Part shown: in pieces, positions 50,276 to 63,611 of the stretch
How the letters are laid out: every line of letters begins with the position of its first letter
Position numbering within the stretch: position 1 is the first letter of the stretch
DNA from: Acanthacorydalis orientalis
Lineage: Eukaryota > Arthropoda > Insecta > Megaloptera > Corydalidae
DNA: 64,000 bases
Assembly (NCBI GenBank): GCA_034766995.1
Contig: CM068313.1
Location: 26,465,825 to 26,529,824 of the forward strand
Direction of reading: 5' to 3'
Notes under the pieces: model-generated
Told to the model about the DNA's origin: nothing
Databases searched by the model: none
What the model saw: the letters and a program-made list of their open reading frames with translations, nothing else
Translations under genes and position numbers: made by a program

Positions 50276-50540
50276 CAAATCTGTGGGTCCATCACGGACT
50301 TTGCACGACACGATGACAAAATGCCTTGAAATTATCATCAGCTTCGTCCACCCACATTGATGAATAGACTGTCAAACGAGTGCATCAAAAAGATCGTATC
50401 TGAAGCATTCGCCAGTGAAGATGGTAGAAAGACCCCCCAAGATGGCCGTGAGCTATGACAACACTCAGAATGGATGACATGATTACCATTGTTCCAAGAC
50501 TGTGTCTACTGTCAAAGTGGGTAATGCGGGGGTGATACAG
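50276..50540 (+). pseudogene. possible decayed coding fragment, unknown
   Basis: In the plus frame starting at 50276 the translation reads like protein for about 60 codons, broken by a stop at 50327-50329. Examples are ICGSITDFARHDDKMP, then after the stop RPPTLMNRLSNECIKKIVSE and AFASEDGRKTPQDGREL, followed by another stop. An acceptor-like TATATCTTACAG ends at 50264. The composition is balanced and charged, unlike chance frames here. A 74-codon frame on the opposite strand (50385-50609) overlaps but is less protein-like. It may be a remnant of a gene or retroelement. No family recognised. Confidence 0.2.
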
Positions 50541-50609
50541 TGGCGTCGGAATCGATTTTATTTGGTTCAGTAAATATAAAATTAGTTTAGTATCCACTCT
50601 CATTCTCAA

Positions 50610-51530
50610 TTAACGAATATTAATAATGTACCCTGTAAAAATTGAATTTGATTTAAACGAACAAGATTTTTTTTAAAAAAAAATATCAATTATAAACCAA
50701 TAACTGTTTATTATAATTCAACATAACAATATTATAAAATCAACAGCTTCCTAAAATCAATCATTTTTATACATCAACTTCCATGCCCCATTTACAATAT
50801 ATCATAGAATATATGTCTCTAGTATCAAAACTTGTAAAGAATAATATCTTTAATCTAATGGATCTATGAACTATATTCTCAATTTATACTTTAGATAGAA
50901 AATTATCATTTTTTATAGTAGACCGATGTGTCATCAAAATTTGAAAAAAAAACAAATATTTAACTTGTATATTGTATAATTAAATTTTTAAATAAAATAT
51001 ACAGAGGTATTAAATAAAAAACATTTGATACTTCTTTAAGCCTATACGAGATTTTGATCGCAAGGAATTCCATAGTAAATCAATTATGATATTGTTATTC
51101 TATTTCTGACATTTCAGGTTTTTAAAAGATGAATTTAATTTTTTTTAATATTGATTTAAGATATTTAACGAATTAACTTCAGTTCAAATTAAAACATCAT
51201 AATTGTTGATTTTTAAAAATAACATTCTTTACTTTAAGTTAAGAGAGTTCATTCTTTATTTAAATCAAAATTATTTAAAAATATTATCAATATTTAACGT
51301 TATTCAATTTTAGAATCAATAATTTTTATTTTTATTCAAATATATAACGTAATCTCGATTTTAAAACTTAAAAAGAAAACGATAATCCAGCGTTTGTGTT
51401 TGTCAATCTTCGTAGTTGTGCATAAATTGAAAAAAAAGTTTTTTTTAATTCGTTTCATTGAATAAAAATAAATAATGACCTAAATCGAAATGAAAAAATA
51501 AATTAAAATCCAGTAACGAATATCCAAACA
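50610..51530. other. AT-rich intergenic DNA
   Basis: No supported gene. It contains a T8A9 palindrome at 50667-50683. Confidence 0.6.
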
Positions 51531-51710
51531 GCACATTATCTTTGGCAGCCCTGCATTAGGAAACAGTTTTCGAGTTTCAGAGAGTACTGTGACGCTCTCG
51601 CTAATTTCGAATTCCTTTTACCACACGGGCAAACAAGCGCAATGTTTACAATCTTTACCGGAATTGCAGTGAGATCTGTGATTTGTTGCTACGCTTCTGT
51701 ATGTCATGTA
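51530..51710. other. small GC-richer island
   Basis: About 180 bp with several CpGs (for example GTGACGCTCTCGC and CACACGGGC). No frame or RNA recognised. Confidence 0.35.
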
Positions 51711-53863
51711 TATATGTATATTTTACAAAGATTTAATCATATGGATATTAAAGTTAAATTTATTTTATAAATAAAAGTTTACGTTAGATAACAAAGATTG
51801 AAATAAAAATTTAATTTTTTATACTTCATGTACAATAAACTCACATTTTTAAAATATAAGGATATTATATTCATCTATATTCATTTCTTTTGTTACTGGA
51901 TTAATCGTTGTTCGATTCTGATCTATATTCACGATACAATACTCATAATTACTTAGTATACAGTGAATGGGACTTATTTTGTGAAACATAAATCGAGTTG
52001 ATAAAACAAAAAAGTACAATTCACATTTCTGATTATGAATAAACAATTTCACTCCATTTGTCGGATTAAAAATGTTTGGCGTGTTATACTATTTTCGAAA
52101 TTCTGCATACTTTGAAAGCTCAATATTAAGTAACAACAAAAAAGCGACAGCTGGAAATTTTAGTCATTCAGTTTTCCAGATATGTGAATAATATTAAAAC
52201 AATAACTAACTGAATAACGCTTCCCTGAATTAAAAATGATGATTTCATCGATTTCGATAAAATCACGACAGAACATATTAATTTTTATAAAAATAATGTA
52301 CTAATGGATTTAGTAATAATAAATACACTTTTTTTTATGTACTGTGTGCACGAATTTACTTATGCAATTATATATATATATATATACAACAATAATTTTA
52401 CTAATTTAATACGCTTGTTACAAACTTAAAAATTGTATTACATAATGTTTCAAATTTTTATTACATATTTAACATTTTTCTCCGATAATTGTTGCCATAC
52501 ATATGTGTAGTTTCAGGTTGAGTCGTATGGTGTTAATTATTTTAATAATAATACTTTATTTATTACTGTTTATATTTTCAGTACTTTGGTCACAATCGAT
52601 ATTATATATTTTTTGATTTTAGAGGGTTCTTTTGAGATGATATTTGTATAATGTTATTATTTTTTTATATTTGTGCATATCAATAAATTACTGAAAATGT
52701 TTATTTCTGAAAATATAAGAATAAATTATTTATTAATAAACAATTATAAAAATTACAGAAAACTATTAAATCTATCGAAAATATTCCATATAGTTTTAAT
52801 ATTTGAAATATTCGGAAAGCATTAAAATTACTCTTATTAATTTATATTAAACTTATTTAAGTATTCAAATTAATTTTTGCGTAAGTAAAGATATATTGGC
52901 TTAATATAAATTAAAATTAATAAATTTAAGTTAGTATCGTTTAGGAAACTAGTACAGGTAGTAACAATTATAATAACTACTTAAAAATAGTTAATTATTA
53001 ACATGAAATTGTTCATGTAAGCTTTTTCAATCCTATGCTCTGCTATGAATTTAAATTATTAAATTTATATTTCCGAAAAATATTACAAATTATTCCAATG
53101 AACATTACTTTTAACCTTATACGAACATATGATTTTAAATTGAAAAAAAAAATGTTAACACAGCTTTCTGTGCATTGTCTTCCTTTCTTCAATTTATTGA
53201 TGAAAGGAAATGAAATATAATAAATCGTTCTAAGTACATATATTGAATCATTTTTAAATATTCGATTGTTTTCAGTTTACTATCAAACTTATTTTTAGAA
53301 ATATCTAACTTCTTCGAAAAAGAAAAAAATTATCTCCGCTACTGTATTTCTATACGGGTATAAACTGATGCTGTCCATGGAATGACATCTAATTGTACTG
53401 TAGACTGCGTACCTAATTGTAATTAATTAGTATTCAGACATCAGATGAACATCCTGCCTTCTAAAATAAGATGATTTGATCGAAGTCATAAGGTGACGTT
53501 GGATTAAAATCCTACATTACGTGTTTTTTGTTCTTTGATTTATTTCATCAATTACTTGAAATCAATTGAAAAGTTTTGATGAACCCACTGATTAAACATT
53601 TTACATAGAAAATTTCTTTTATTTGCTTTTGATTGAATTTATATGGAATGTCTCTGATTGATGAATCGTTTTAAAATGAGAATGGAGTAAATCGAAAAAT
53701 GTATAAATGTTCGTAGATTTATTTGACAAGTAAAATGCAAAGAATTTTATTTCATTTTCGAGAAAGACAAATATATGAGTTATATAAATATTTACAATTT
53801 TTCGAACAGAGAGAATAATACAAAGATGTGAATAATAGAATTTACTGTATTTCAAGAGAAATG

Positions 53864-53869
<6 letters not shown>
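51711..53869. other. AT-rich intergenic DNA
   Basis: About 2.1 kb with only one short TA run (52370-52386). The frames on both strands are of chance type. Confidence 0.6.

Positions 53870-53919
<50 letters not shown>
53870..53919. repeat. (TA)n microsatellite
   Basis: TA run of about 50 bp. Confidence 0.98.
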
Positions 53920-53926
<7 letters not shown>

Positions 53927-54084
53927 TACCTGTCAAATATATCCAATTATAAAGAATATAAAGATTGAATTTTACGAATTGTTTTTTAAAAGATAATACC
54001 GTACAGCTTTAGCAACTAAGTATTATTTTATTGAAACAATATTACTGTTGATAAAAATATAAATATTTTAAGATTTTCATGCTG

Positions 54085-54089
<5 letters not shown>

Positions 54090-54134
<45 letters not shown>

Positions 54135-54135
54135 G
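54090..54135. repeat. (TA)n-(CA)n microsatellite
   Basis: TA run of about 40 bp then CACACAG. Confidence 0.97.
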
Positions 54136-55237
54136 ACATTTACATGCACTTAACATTTTATTTTATTTTTAATGACTTTATACATCATTATTACTTTTAA
54201 TGATATACATTTTTCATTGGTATTTCCTTTAATACGTTCTGAAACGTAAATATAAAAATTAATCATTCTATGAAAATAAAATAAAAATACATACTGAAAA
54301 AAGTAATCCATAAACCTAAGGAAGAAGAGTAACCAATATATAACGACAGACTATATCACCTTTGTTATTTACAAGACTTGTTTTTCATTCAAAATTTGTT
54401 GTTGCTAATTTATGAGATTCCAAGTAAAAAGAACAAAGAAAAATAATGATCATTTTTGTAGAAAAATATTTTATAACTAAATTATACAAATAAGCAAAAT
54501 ACAGACATGAAATTATATATTAAAAGAACAAATCAAAAAGAAACTCCTCTGAATATTTGTTATATTCAACTGTGTGATGAGGTATCTGATTGAACAAAAG
54601 ATTGAACTTTTTCTTTAAAAGTTAAATAAGAATAAATTATTATATTGTAAAAAAGTGTATTATTTGAATTTAATAATATAATTTTTTTTTGAATACTACA
54701 CTTTTTCGCTTCTATCAAAAGATGTAATTATAAAGTTTCACAATAATAAAAAAAATCAACTTACATAGGACAAATAAACACGAAAAATTTGACTTTTCCA
54801 TAGAAATCATTGCTGCATGTAAATATTAACTATATTTCTAGAGATCAATTTAAAATTAGATTTTTTTATTCAAAATATCATACGAAATTGAAATTATTAA
54901 AAAAATATTTAAACTTTTCTCAACAGGAGCGCTTATATTTCGGTATATGAATATATATGTTTTTCAACATTTCTCACATGTAAGCTTGCCTGCATCTTAA
55001 CGACAGTGAAGGCAATCGACTATAAGTAATTTGAATTTTCAATATTGGGTTTACAAACTTATCCGAATCAAAAATCAATACATGTGAATGCACTTGTAAT
55101 ACAAAGTTTGTAACAGTTGAAAGATCGCATTGTATACAATTCAGTATTAATGTAGAATCTGCTAGTGTGCTTGTAAATAGATAATACAATGTAAAATTAT
55201 ATATTAATCAGAGATAGTGTAAATAGTTAGCAATTGT

Positions 55238-55239
<2 letters not shown>

Positions 55240-55282
<43 letters not shown>
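55240..55282. repeat. (TA)n microsatellite
   Basis: TA run of about 43 bp. Just after it ATGTATATTTTTAT is repeated with a 20-bp period (55285 and 55305). Confidence 0.97.
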
Positions 55283-55286
<4 letters not shown>

Positions 55287-55403
55287 GTATATTTTTATAT
55301 AAAATATGTATATTTTTATCTACATAGACATTAATTAGGATCTTTGTAAATATCTGTAAATAATAAAAGTCAACAACGGTTATAATTTCATATTACGTTG
55401 CTC

Positions 55404-55405
<2 letters not shown>

Positions 55406-55455
<50 letters not shown>
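55406..55455. repeat. (TA)n microsatellite
   Basis: TA run of about 50 bp. Confidence 0.98.
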
Positions 55456-55456
<1 letters not shown>

Positions 55457-55892
55457 CTGAGATGACTTTTAATTTCCGGATAACTTTTCTTTCCTGACAA
55501 TAAAATTGCCTCAAGACATTCTTATATAGAATAGCACTTCCTTTTTTCGTAATTTCATCTAAAATGCTATATAAATATAAGCGAATTTCAAAAGCGTCTA
55601 TATATATATATACATATATTAAAATATCTTCAAAGTAGATGATGAACTCTAAGGTTGCCACGACATTATTTTTTGTTCTAAATTCGTAGATTCCTTTTAA
55701 GTACTTTCAGATAAAATGCTATTCATTTAAAATGTTTTCAAATATATAATGGTCATATAAATATGTTTTTTTTAATTAGTTCTTTTAAAGAAATGTATTT
55801 ATTTATATTTTTCATTCAAATATATAAATCAAGTTAATTAAGTAACCAGTAATTAGACACGTATATCACCACATATAAAATCAATTTGTGCG

Positions 55893-55896
<4 letters not shown>

Positions 55897-55946
<50 letters not shown>

Positions 55947-55958
55947 TTTATATATATA

Positions 55959-55994
<36 letters not shown>

Positions 55995-56009
55995 TATATG
56001 TATATATAA
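55897..56009. repeat. (TA)n array with TGAA interruptions, about 113 bp
   Basis: Four TA blocks separated by TGAATTTA, TGAA and TGAATATATG. The repeated TGAA interruptions suggest that block plus interruption was duplicated together. Confidence 0.97.
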
Positions 56010-56219
56010 TTAATGCAAATCCTAATCCAATAACAACAAGATATTAAATATAAATAGAAACGTCCATTTAATCTATGTAACCTAATTTTCATTAATTATT
56101 TTCAAATACTGAATATCTATCAATATTTCATTAATATTTATTATGAGTTGAAAATATAATTATATGATGTGTTTTTATACTAGATTTTGTTTTATTCATA
56201 ATATTTTTTTTCCTTTAAA

Positions 56220-56243
56220 TAATATATATATATATATATATAT
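56220..56243. repeat. short (TA)n microsatellite
   Basis: About 12 TA units. Confidence 0.94.
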
Positions 56244-57002
56244 AATTCAAAAATTAGTAAAAAAAATAATGATAATTTCACTGTCACTTTATTATAAAAT
56301 CATTACTTTTAGTAATCTATAATAAAATTAGAAAATTACAATAATAGCATGATTATAACAGACGTGTATATTAAGTGAAAGTATATTAAGTAAGGCTACA
56401 TAGGATTTTGAATCGATTGACTGAATTTTCTCTTAGGAAATAAGGTTTTAATTATCATAAATTACCCATTTAAATTTATTGATAACGGTTTTTACCGAAG
56501 AAAACAATGGCACTCTTAGTTGGAGAATTATAGTCCATTCCAAGTTTGAATGCCTTCATTAAATATTGATTTATTATTAATCAATTTTTGATAATTTTCA
56601 TTTTATTTTCTAATTTTTATTGTAATAAAATTTTAAATAGATAAAATAGAACCACAGGTTTTAAAATAAAGTACTTCTCTTGTTCGATTTACATCAAAAC
56701 GTGAATATAAGATCTAAACTGATTATCAAATATGTATTTGCCTGTTATATAGAATAATAATTAATTGAAATAATGATTCAATTCACAAATTCGTTAATGA
56801 TTAAATGATTAAATAGTACTACGAGAATTAACAATGTAGAACTGTAAGCAGTAAATTTCAAACATTTGATGTTTCTTTAATTACAAATCTGACAAAATCC
56901 ACAAACATCAGTAAATTCAGATTTCAGTTAGAATTTGCGAAATTAATTTAAAGGTAATTATCTATACCTCTCTTTTTAGCGTTACATAGATACAAACATA
57001 CA

Positions 57003-57003
57003 T

Positions 57004-57057
<54 letters not shown>
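57003..57057. repeat. compound (CA)n-(TA)n microsatellite
   Basis: About nine CA units then a TA run of about 36 bp. Confidence 0.97.
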
Positions 57058-57060
<3 letters not shown>

Positions 57061-59075
57061 AATTATGTTTAACATATTTAAAATTAATAGTGTGTAGAAT
57101 CCATTTGAAAATGTGTTCAAATTTCTGATATGTAATTATTATCGTCTGTAAATTGATATTGGACTGCAAACAAGTGCTTTTATATATGGAAATAATGAAT
57201 AAAAACAGACCTGTTCATATACATTTCGCAACGTATGTAATGAATGCAAACAGATGCGGCAAAGCAATATGATGCAGCTCTGTGCCATGCATGCATAATT
57301 ACGGATTTCAATGTGATGATAAGAACAGTCTGTTGAAAAAAGGAAGTTAATTGACATTAGTTGGCGCCGTTGCATATACATATGTAATGCAGAACTTTCT
57401 GTAACAAAACGCCGTAAACACAGGTTATATTTGATCTGAAAATATATATAAATATTTACAAGTAATAAAGCGCAATTGTTGTAATTTATTTTAAAACATG
57501 CGTTCATTAAGCTCCAAATGAACTGCATTGCAAATGATTTCAATTACTGACAATAAGACGAATTCGTTCATATATTACAATATAATTTATGATCATATCT
57601 GATGTAAAAGCAACACAAACTTATACAAAAGTTTGGGAACATATAAATTGACAAGAATCCCTACAAAGCTCCGATCTGTGGTTTGAACAGTTCGCAAATT
57701 CGAGAATTTCATCCCATGAGACCATTCGTTCTGTCGTACTAGCACACAGTCTTAGCATGTTTCTTGCTACAAAGATAAATTGTTGCCACAGAAATGTGAA
57801 CTGAGTTGTAAATAAATTTGATGAAGGAATTTTTAATTAAAAATAAATTATCACTTCCACAGTTTAAGGTAATCTATTTTATTTGACTATTACGTATCAC
57901 TACTTTATCAGATTGTGTAATAAATTTTAAATTCCACAACGGAATAAAACAGCGAATTAATTGGATATTCATATTTAATTCGGAGATGAAAAAAAGTATA
58001 ATGAAAAAGATATATCGCAATGTTGTAAAATGTGTGATAAATGAATACAATTTAACGTTTGTAGTCAGTTTTAAGACGAAAAGTTTTTATTCTTTTTCTA
58101 GAAAAAAAAGATGTCGACATTGAAATAATAATTATTATTAATCATAAGCAAACAAGTAATTAACGAGCATAATTAGCATTTTAATCGAAAATGTTTCACA
58201 AAATACATGGATATTTTACAAGTCAAAAATCGTTTCAATATTCATAACTTTTATAGATATACTTTATTTTTTTCATTATCTTTTATTCAAGAGAAAATTT
58301 AATTATCTGCAGACCTTTTGTAGCGCAATAATAAAAACATTTTTCTGCATAAATAATTTATTTTAGTATAAAAAATTAAACAGATTTTACATTGCTATCG
58401 TAAGTTAATTAATAAAAACTTGAATAATTTGAAAGTCCGTGAGCTTAATTTAAAAGACTGTAAGAATTAATATTTGCAAGACATGTATTCACACTTTTCC
58501 TGTTTAATAATAAAAATTTTCTTAAATTTAACTTAAATGTTTAAGAAATAACTCAGGTAAGATACCCGAAACCGCACCAAAAATATATAGAGAATGTAAT
58601 GTACCATTCAAATTTAAAAAAGTTGGGCAGTTTTATCCAGCAGTAAACCATCAAAGACAAAATAATAATGATTACGATAAAACATAACCTAAAAAATGTT
58701 TCGAAGCTGTTATTGTTGAACTAGTTAACAGTATGAAACATTTTTTTTTAATTTTATATAATAGATATTAATACGTATAGAATTATTTAAATTTATTAAA
58801 AGTAGAGTCACCTGTTTTTATATATTTCTAAATAAAAAAAATATAATTCAAATACTAAAAATACATAAATATGAATATATTTATTTTATTTATAAATTTT
58901 ACTAATTTACATTTAATTTAAATATACAAATGATCTAAAATATTAAATATTTTTTTAATATGAAATTATAAATATACATTTAATAAATGCAGATACAGAT
59001 TCACAGTATTATAGTAAAAAAAATCCAATGTTATGAACTTGGTATAAAATGTATACAGAACGAAACGTGTATATA
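57058..59075. other. intergenic DNA, no supported gene
   Basis: The longest frame without repeat coding lies here: 134 codons on the minus strand at 57139-57543, Cys/Tyr/Leu-rich. It matches nothing I recognise and lacks coding-like codon structure. A GC-moderate stretch runs 57600-57800. The rest is AT-rich. Confidence 0.5.

Positions 59076-59116
<41 letters not shown>
59076..59116. repeat. compound (TG)n-(TA)n microsatellite
   Basis: Seven TG units then about 14 TA units. Confidence 0.97.
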
Positions 59117-59118
<2 letters not shown>

Positions 59119-59621
59119 ATTAATGAAAATAAAATGTAAAAAACATCTATCTGAAAAAATCTGCACGCTAGGAAAAACATTATGAACGCATGATTATTTT
59201 TCAGCGAGTAGACAAACATGTTTTTATAACTATATCCAAACGCTGAAAAAAGTAATAGAACTTTACGAAAATATCCATTCTGTTCTATTACTGTAACTTT
59301 CCGGTCTCTAAAATCTACCATACATTTTATCATATGAACACAAAACATATGCCGAGCAAGCAGACAGGCAGCAGTTCAACAACCACTAACTCAAATGACC
59401 AACGCATAAACCATTCGAATGTTGTTGTTGTTGACTACTTGATTGTAGATTTTTTCGTACTATTTACCAATCAACGTATCTGACACGAACTACTAAATTA
59501 TAGAAAGCAAAACATATGTATTGATTGACTCATGTAAAATAATTCATATGAAAAATAATTGGTTTTAATTTTGATAAATTCAATTAATAAATATAATTAA
59601 ATTATTTCATTTTGTACAATA

Positions 59622-59643
59622 ATATATATATATATATATATAT
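59622..59643. repeat. short (TA)n microsatellite
   Basis: About 11 TA units. Confidence 0.94.
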
Positions 59644-61370
59644 AAATCAATTTTAGTTGTTATTAAATTGATAAATAAACAAAATTATGTTTATATATTT
59701 AATATAAAAAAGACAACAATTTTATTTTAGTCCTGATATAAATTTGAATTTATTAATTTGAAATTATATTTTAACTTGTGAATTAATAAACATATTTAAG
59801 TATATAATCATTTCATTCCAGAATTAATTTTTAAAATATTTAAAAATGTTTATATCCTCTTATTATCTATCTAACTCAACATGAAGTTGATTCAGTTTCC
59901 AGCATTATTATGTAAATAGTTACTTTAAGATAAATTACATTTCGAACCAACCATACACCAGTGTTACGGAAGCTGGGTATACATTTTAAATATCAAATAA
60001 AAGCAGTGAATGATATAAAAAATCATTAGGTTAATATTAGTTATTATTTGCATTAAATTATGTTAAATAATAGTACCATATCAATTACTAATATATTTAT
60101 CTGAAAGAAGAAATTAATCCCAATTTGAATATTTAATGAAAAGGAATTTATTTATCATATTTTATAATAATCGTTAAGAAGGAAGTCACATTTAATTTTC
60201 AATTATATTAAAAAAAATAATATATTTTTGCATATGCGAAAAAATGAAAAATAAAATAAATGATATACTATACGATATGTGAATAAAGATTTTACATTTT
60301 TAACATATTGATCAAAACATTGTACATAACAGGATTTGGAAAGTTGACGCAATTGAACTTTTAGAGTGATGTGGTCCGTTTCACAAGCTGCCGCAGACTA
60401 ACTGACCCACAAACATGTCACTTTTTGTTAGAGTTATGCATCCTCGTGACCACGGCATAGTCATGTTTGCATAGTAGACAGTGGATGGACATTGATATAT
60501 GGTCAGTTCATATGTACGCTAGGTAAATTCAAACAGGAAAAAATACGGGAACGAGTGGGAATATGTATTTTTAAATCAAGTGTTGGTTACAACTTTCATT
60601 CTAAAAAAATCATTGTACAAATTGTATTATTATTTTATGTTAGACATATTATTCTGAAGCGTACTTATTTCGTTTCTCTAAATAACATATTAATATGGAG
60701 AATCGATACGTTTATTACAATTTAATGCAATTAGAATTACTATACATCTGTCGTTATAAAAAAAATCTATTTTGTTTTTTTTTAAAAAAAAATATTCAAT
60801 GACGATTATATAATGATTTTTATTTTTTATTTAACTTCAGTTATTCACATACACAGAGATCACTTCAAAAATAAATATTATTTTCAGTTATTAGATTATG
60901 ATGAATAATTTTATTTTATCATCAAATTATTTATAAACGAAAATGTTTAAAATGTATTTATTATTAGAATAAATACTTAAATGGGTAAGAGATTACAATG
61001 AATTATTAGATAATGTTAACCCTTTGTTGACCACTAATTAAAAAAAAATCTTCTTATTAACATTTCTATTCATATTCATTTCATATGTTTTTTTATAATA
61101 TTATGCTAATACTTAGTCTAAAAATTAATACGCATATATTTATGACCATAAATTTCATTTCAAATTGAAGTCAATTTCGGAAATATATTATTCTTTACCA
61201 CAGTGATCAAATATCTGATTAATAAAAGTAGTATATCAATGATTCCAAAGATTTTTTTATAGATGAATACTTCAAGAGGTGTTGGCCAAAGAAAAATTCA
61301 AAATGTAAATTAATGTATTTATGTTATCAGATAAATTATTTTTATTCTACAATTTGACGAATGTCTGGTT
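59644..61370. other. intergenic DNA, no supported gene
   Basis: AT-rich apart from a GC-richer patch at about 60340-60480. A 77-codon plus frame (60492-60725) follows that patch with no recognised product. A T9A9 palindrome lies at 60775-60792. Confidence 0.55.
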
Positions 61371-61404
61371 GTATGTATGTATGTGTGTATACATACATAC
61401 ATAT

Positions 61405-61482
<78 letters not shown>
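61371..61482. repeat. (GTAT)n/(CATA)n-(TA)n array, about 112 bp
   Basis: Three GTAT units, GTGTGTATA, three CATA units and CACA, then a TA run of about 66 bp. Confidence 0.97.
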
Positions 61483-61484
<2 letters not shown>

Positions 61485-61552
61485 GTCGACTTATTTATTT
61501 ATGACGTTGAGTTTTCTATGGTCCCCAAATATGTTTATCTCATATATAAAAT

Positions 61553-61720
61553 TACACGTTGAAATCTGTCTGCGATAATGATTATATAGATGTGAATGGG
61601 TTTTAAAAAATATGTTTATTGTTTCATTCGGTTACATGACATGCTTCTAATTGACAAGTGAGTGAACACAGCCTGCCCGGTGATTGGTGAGAGCAGCGAA
61701 TTAGGGGCGAAGCCCCCTAG
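61553..61720 (+). mobile_element. interspersed repeat ending in hairpin plus CTAG (Helitron-like)
   Basis: Best copy of the family also seen at 28955-29164. Shared order: ATCTGTCTGCGATAATG, TTATATAGATGTG, AATATGTTTATTGTTTCATT, GGTTACATG, AAGTGAGTGA, then a GC-rich tail. The tail ends in a perfect 5-bp hairpin GGGGC-GAA-GCCCC (61704-61716) directly followed by CTAG (61717-61720) and T. This resembles the Helitron 3' end (hairpin then CTRR, inserted next to T). The 5' TC end is not identified and no Rep/helicase is encoded, so it is non-autonomous at most. Confidence 0.5.
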
Positions 61721-61737
61721 TATGTACGTATGTATGA

Positions 61738-61741
<4 letters not shown>

Positions 61742-61773
<32 letters not shown>
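61742..61773. repeat. (TA)n microsatellite
   Basis: TA run of about 31 bp starting about 20 bp after the CTAG end, after TATGTACGTATGTATGAGTGTG. Confidence 0.97.
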
Positions 61774-61777
<4 letters not shown>

Positions 61778-62336
61778 TCGATATTATTTAAAAGTTAATG
61801 GGTCTGTTTATTGAAAACAGCACAATAAAGTACAATATGAGGAAAACAGTATAAAAGCCGAGCAATTAAGGAAGTACAAATTATTGTAAAATCGTTTTGT
61901 AATTTTCAATCAGTCATATGATCAAGTTAATATTCATACATATATTTAAACCAAATGTTTGTTTAATATAAACACATTCATTTTTGAAATAGAAAAGAGG
62001 AATATGAATACTTACTACAAATACAAATTAGTTTTAAGTCGTACCTGAAACAAATAAATGATTATTAATTTACATAATTATATATATACATATATAAATT
62101 TGTGTATGGAATTCAGTTTAATACATAGAATAAAAAGGTTTATATAATGGTGTTATCTAATCAACTTCTTATACTTTATAAATATTGATTAATGATAAAT
62201 TATCAAAAACAAAATAAATACCATGATAGTGAGTTTATATTGTAATATAATCTTTCTTTAAGAATGATATCACACTTTTATTTCAAACATAAATAATAAA
62301 CAAGTCTAAGAAATTTATATAATATACATTTGATAA

Positions 62337-62683
62337 TTAATAATCACATTTGATTAATATTTTTGATTTTTTTATTTCTTGTTCACTATATTTTCTTATT
62401 ATCGTCTTGAATCAGGTGTTCAATCAAATTAATCTTTCGCATTACTTTCAATTTTTATCTTTGAAAATAGATAAACGTATAATTAAACAAAATTATATCT
62501 ACACTCATGTTTAATAATCACATTTGATTAATATTTTTGATTTATTATCTTTGTTTAGTATCGTTCTCGTTATCTCGTTCTGAATCAGGTGTTTCATCGA
62601 ATTCATCTTTCGCAATACTTTTCATTTTTATCTTTGAAGATAGATAAACGTATTATTAAACGAAATTATATCTTTACTCATGT
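62337..62683. repeat. tandem duplication, two copies of about 174 bp
   Basis: Copy 1 (62337-62510) and copy 2 (62511-62683) are head to tail. Both start TTAATAATCACATTTGATTA, share CTGAATCAGGTGTT or TTGAATCAGGTGTT, TTTTTATCTTTGAA and AGATAAACGTAT, and end ACTCATGT. They differ by scattered substitutions and small indels, so the duplication is not recent. Confidence 0.93.
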
Positions 62684-63061
62684 ATACAGATGTGCAATGA
62701 ATAATTTATGCATTTAACGAATACGTGTCAATGTATTAAACATTTACACTACAAATATATGATTGTATTACAAGTATATTTGAAATGTTTGAAAAGTAAT
62801 CAATATTAACATATAAAAGTATTATTGTGTCAAACGATATGCTTTATTTACTTTGATATAATACCAATTTTAAATTTCATCAACTGAGAACTTCAATTAT
62901 TTTAAATATTTAAATGTTTATGCCGAATGAAAGTTATGTACATGATTTGTTAATTAAGTTTTACTAAGTTCTGCGTACTAAATATTCTGCTATATACAAA
63001 ACCAAAGTAAACTATTTCGACTATAAACATTTAATTCAAATATTTTGGTGATTATACATAC

Positions 63062-63099
<38 letters not shown>
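63062..63099. repeat. (TA)n microsatellite
   Basis: TA run of about 38 bp. Confidence 0.97.
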
Positions 63100-63378
63100 C
63101 AACAAACGAATGGAATATATTTTTCGAATTTCATTTCAATTCGAACCCATTAAGTTTGATTTAAAAACAGCATTTTTGAATTAAAATGATCTGATAGAAT
63201 GAAAAATATATTCCAACAATAGATACCTTAAATAATGACATGACTATAACATTCTATGAATACGATAAATTCGAAAATATAAACTACGAGAGAAATGAAA
63301 TGTTTGTGAAAAAAAATTGTTGTACGTATAGAAGTATGGGAAGTTTTTAATGACGTAACTGGAATTAATGATAGGTTA

Positions 63379-63380
<2 letters not shown>

Positions 63381-63423
<43 letters not shown>
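63381..63423. repeat. (TA)n microsatellite
   Basis: TA run of about 42 bp. Confidence 0.97.
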
Positions 63424-63424
<1 letters not shown>

Positions 63425-63538
63425 TTGTTTGTATTTTATTATTTTTTAAAAAAATACACGTGCAATAATGTATATCTATTTATTGTATTTTTAATTTCTA
63501 GTATTTTTTTAAAAAATGATAACATATAAATAATTATG

Positions 63539-63545
<7 letters not shown>

Positions 63546-63603
<58 letters not shown>
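63546..63603. repeat. (TA)n microsatellite
   Basis: TA run of about 57 bp ending in TGTACACATGCATG. Confidence 0.97.

Positions 63604-63611
<8 letters not shown>

Noticed and set aside
57139..57543. 134-codon minus-strand frame
   Set aside because: It is the longest frame in the window, but it is Cys/Tyr/Leu-rich, matches no family I know, has no splice, promoter or polyadenylation context, and is within the range expected by chance in 64 kb.
62337..62683. CRISPR-like or long satellite array
   Set aside because: Only two diverged direct copies with no repeat-spacer alternation.
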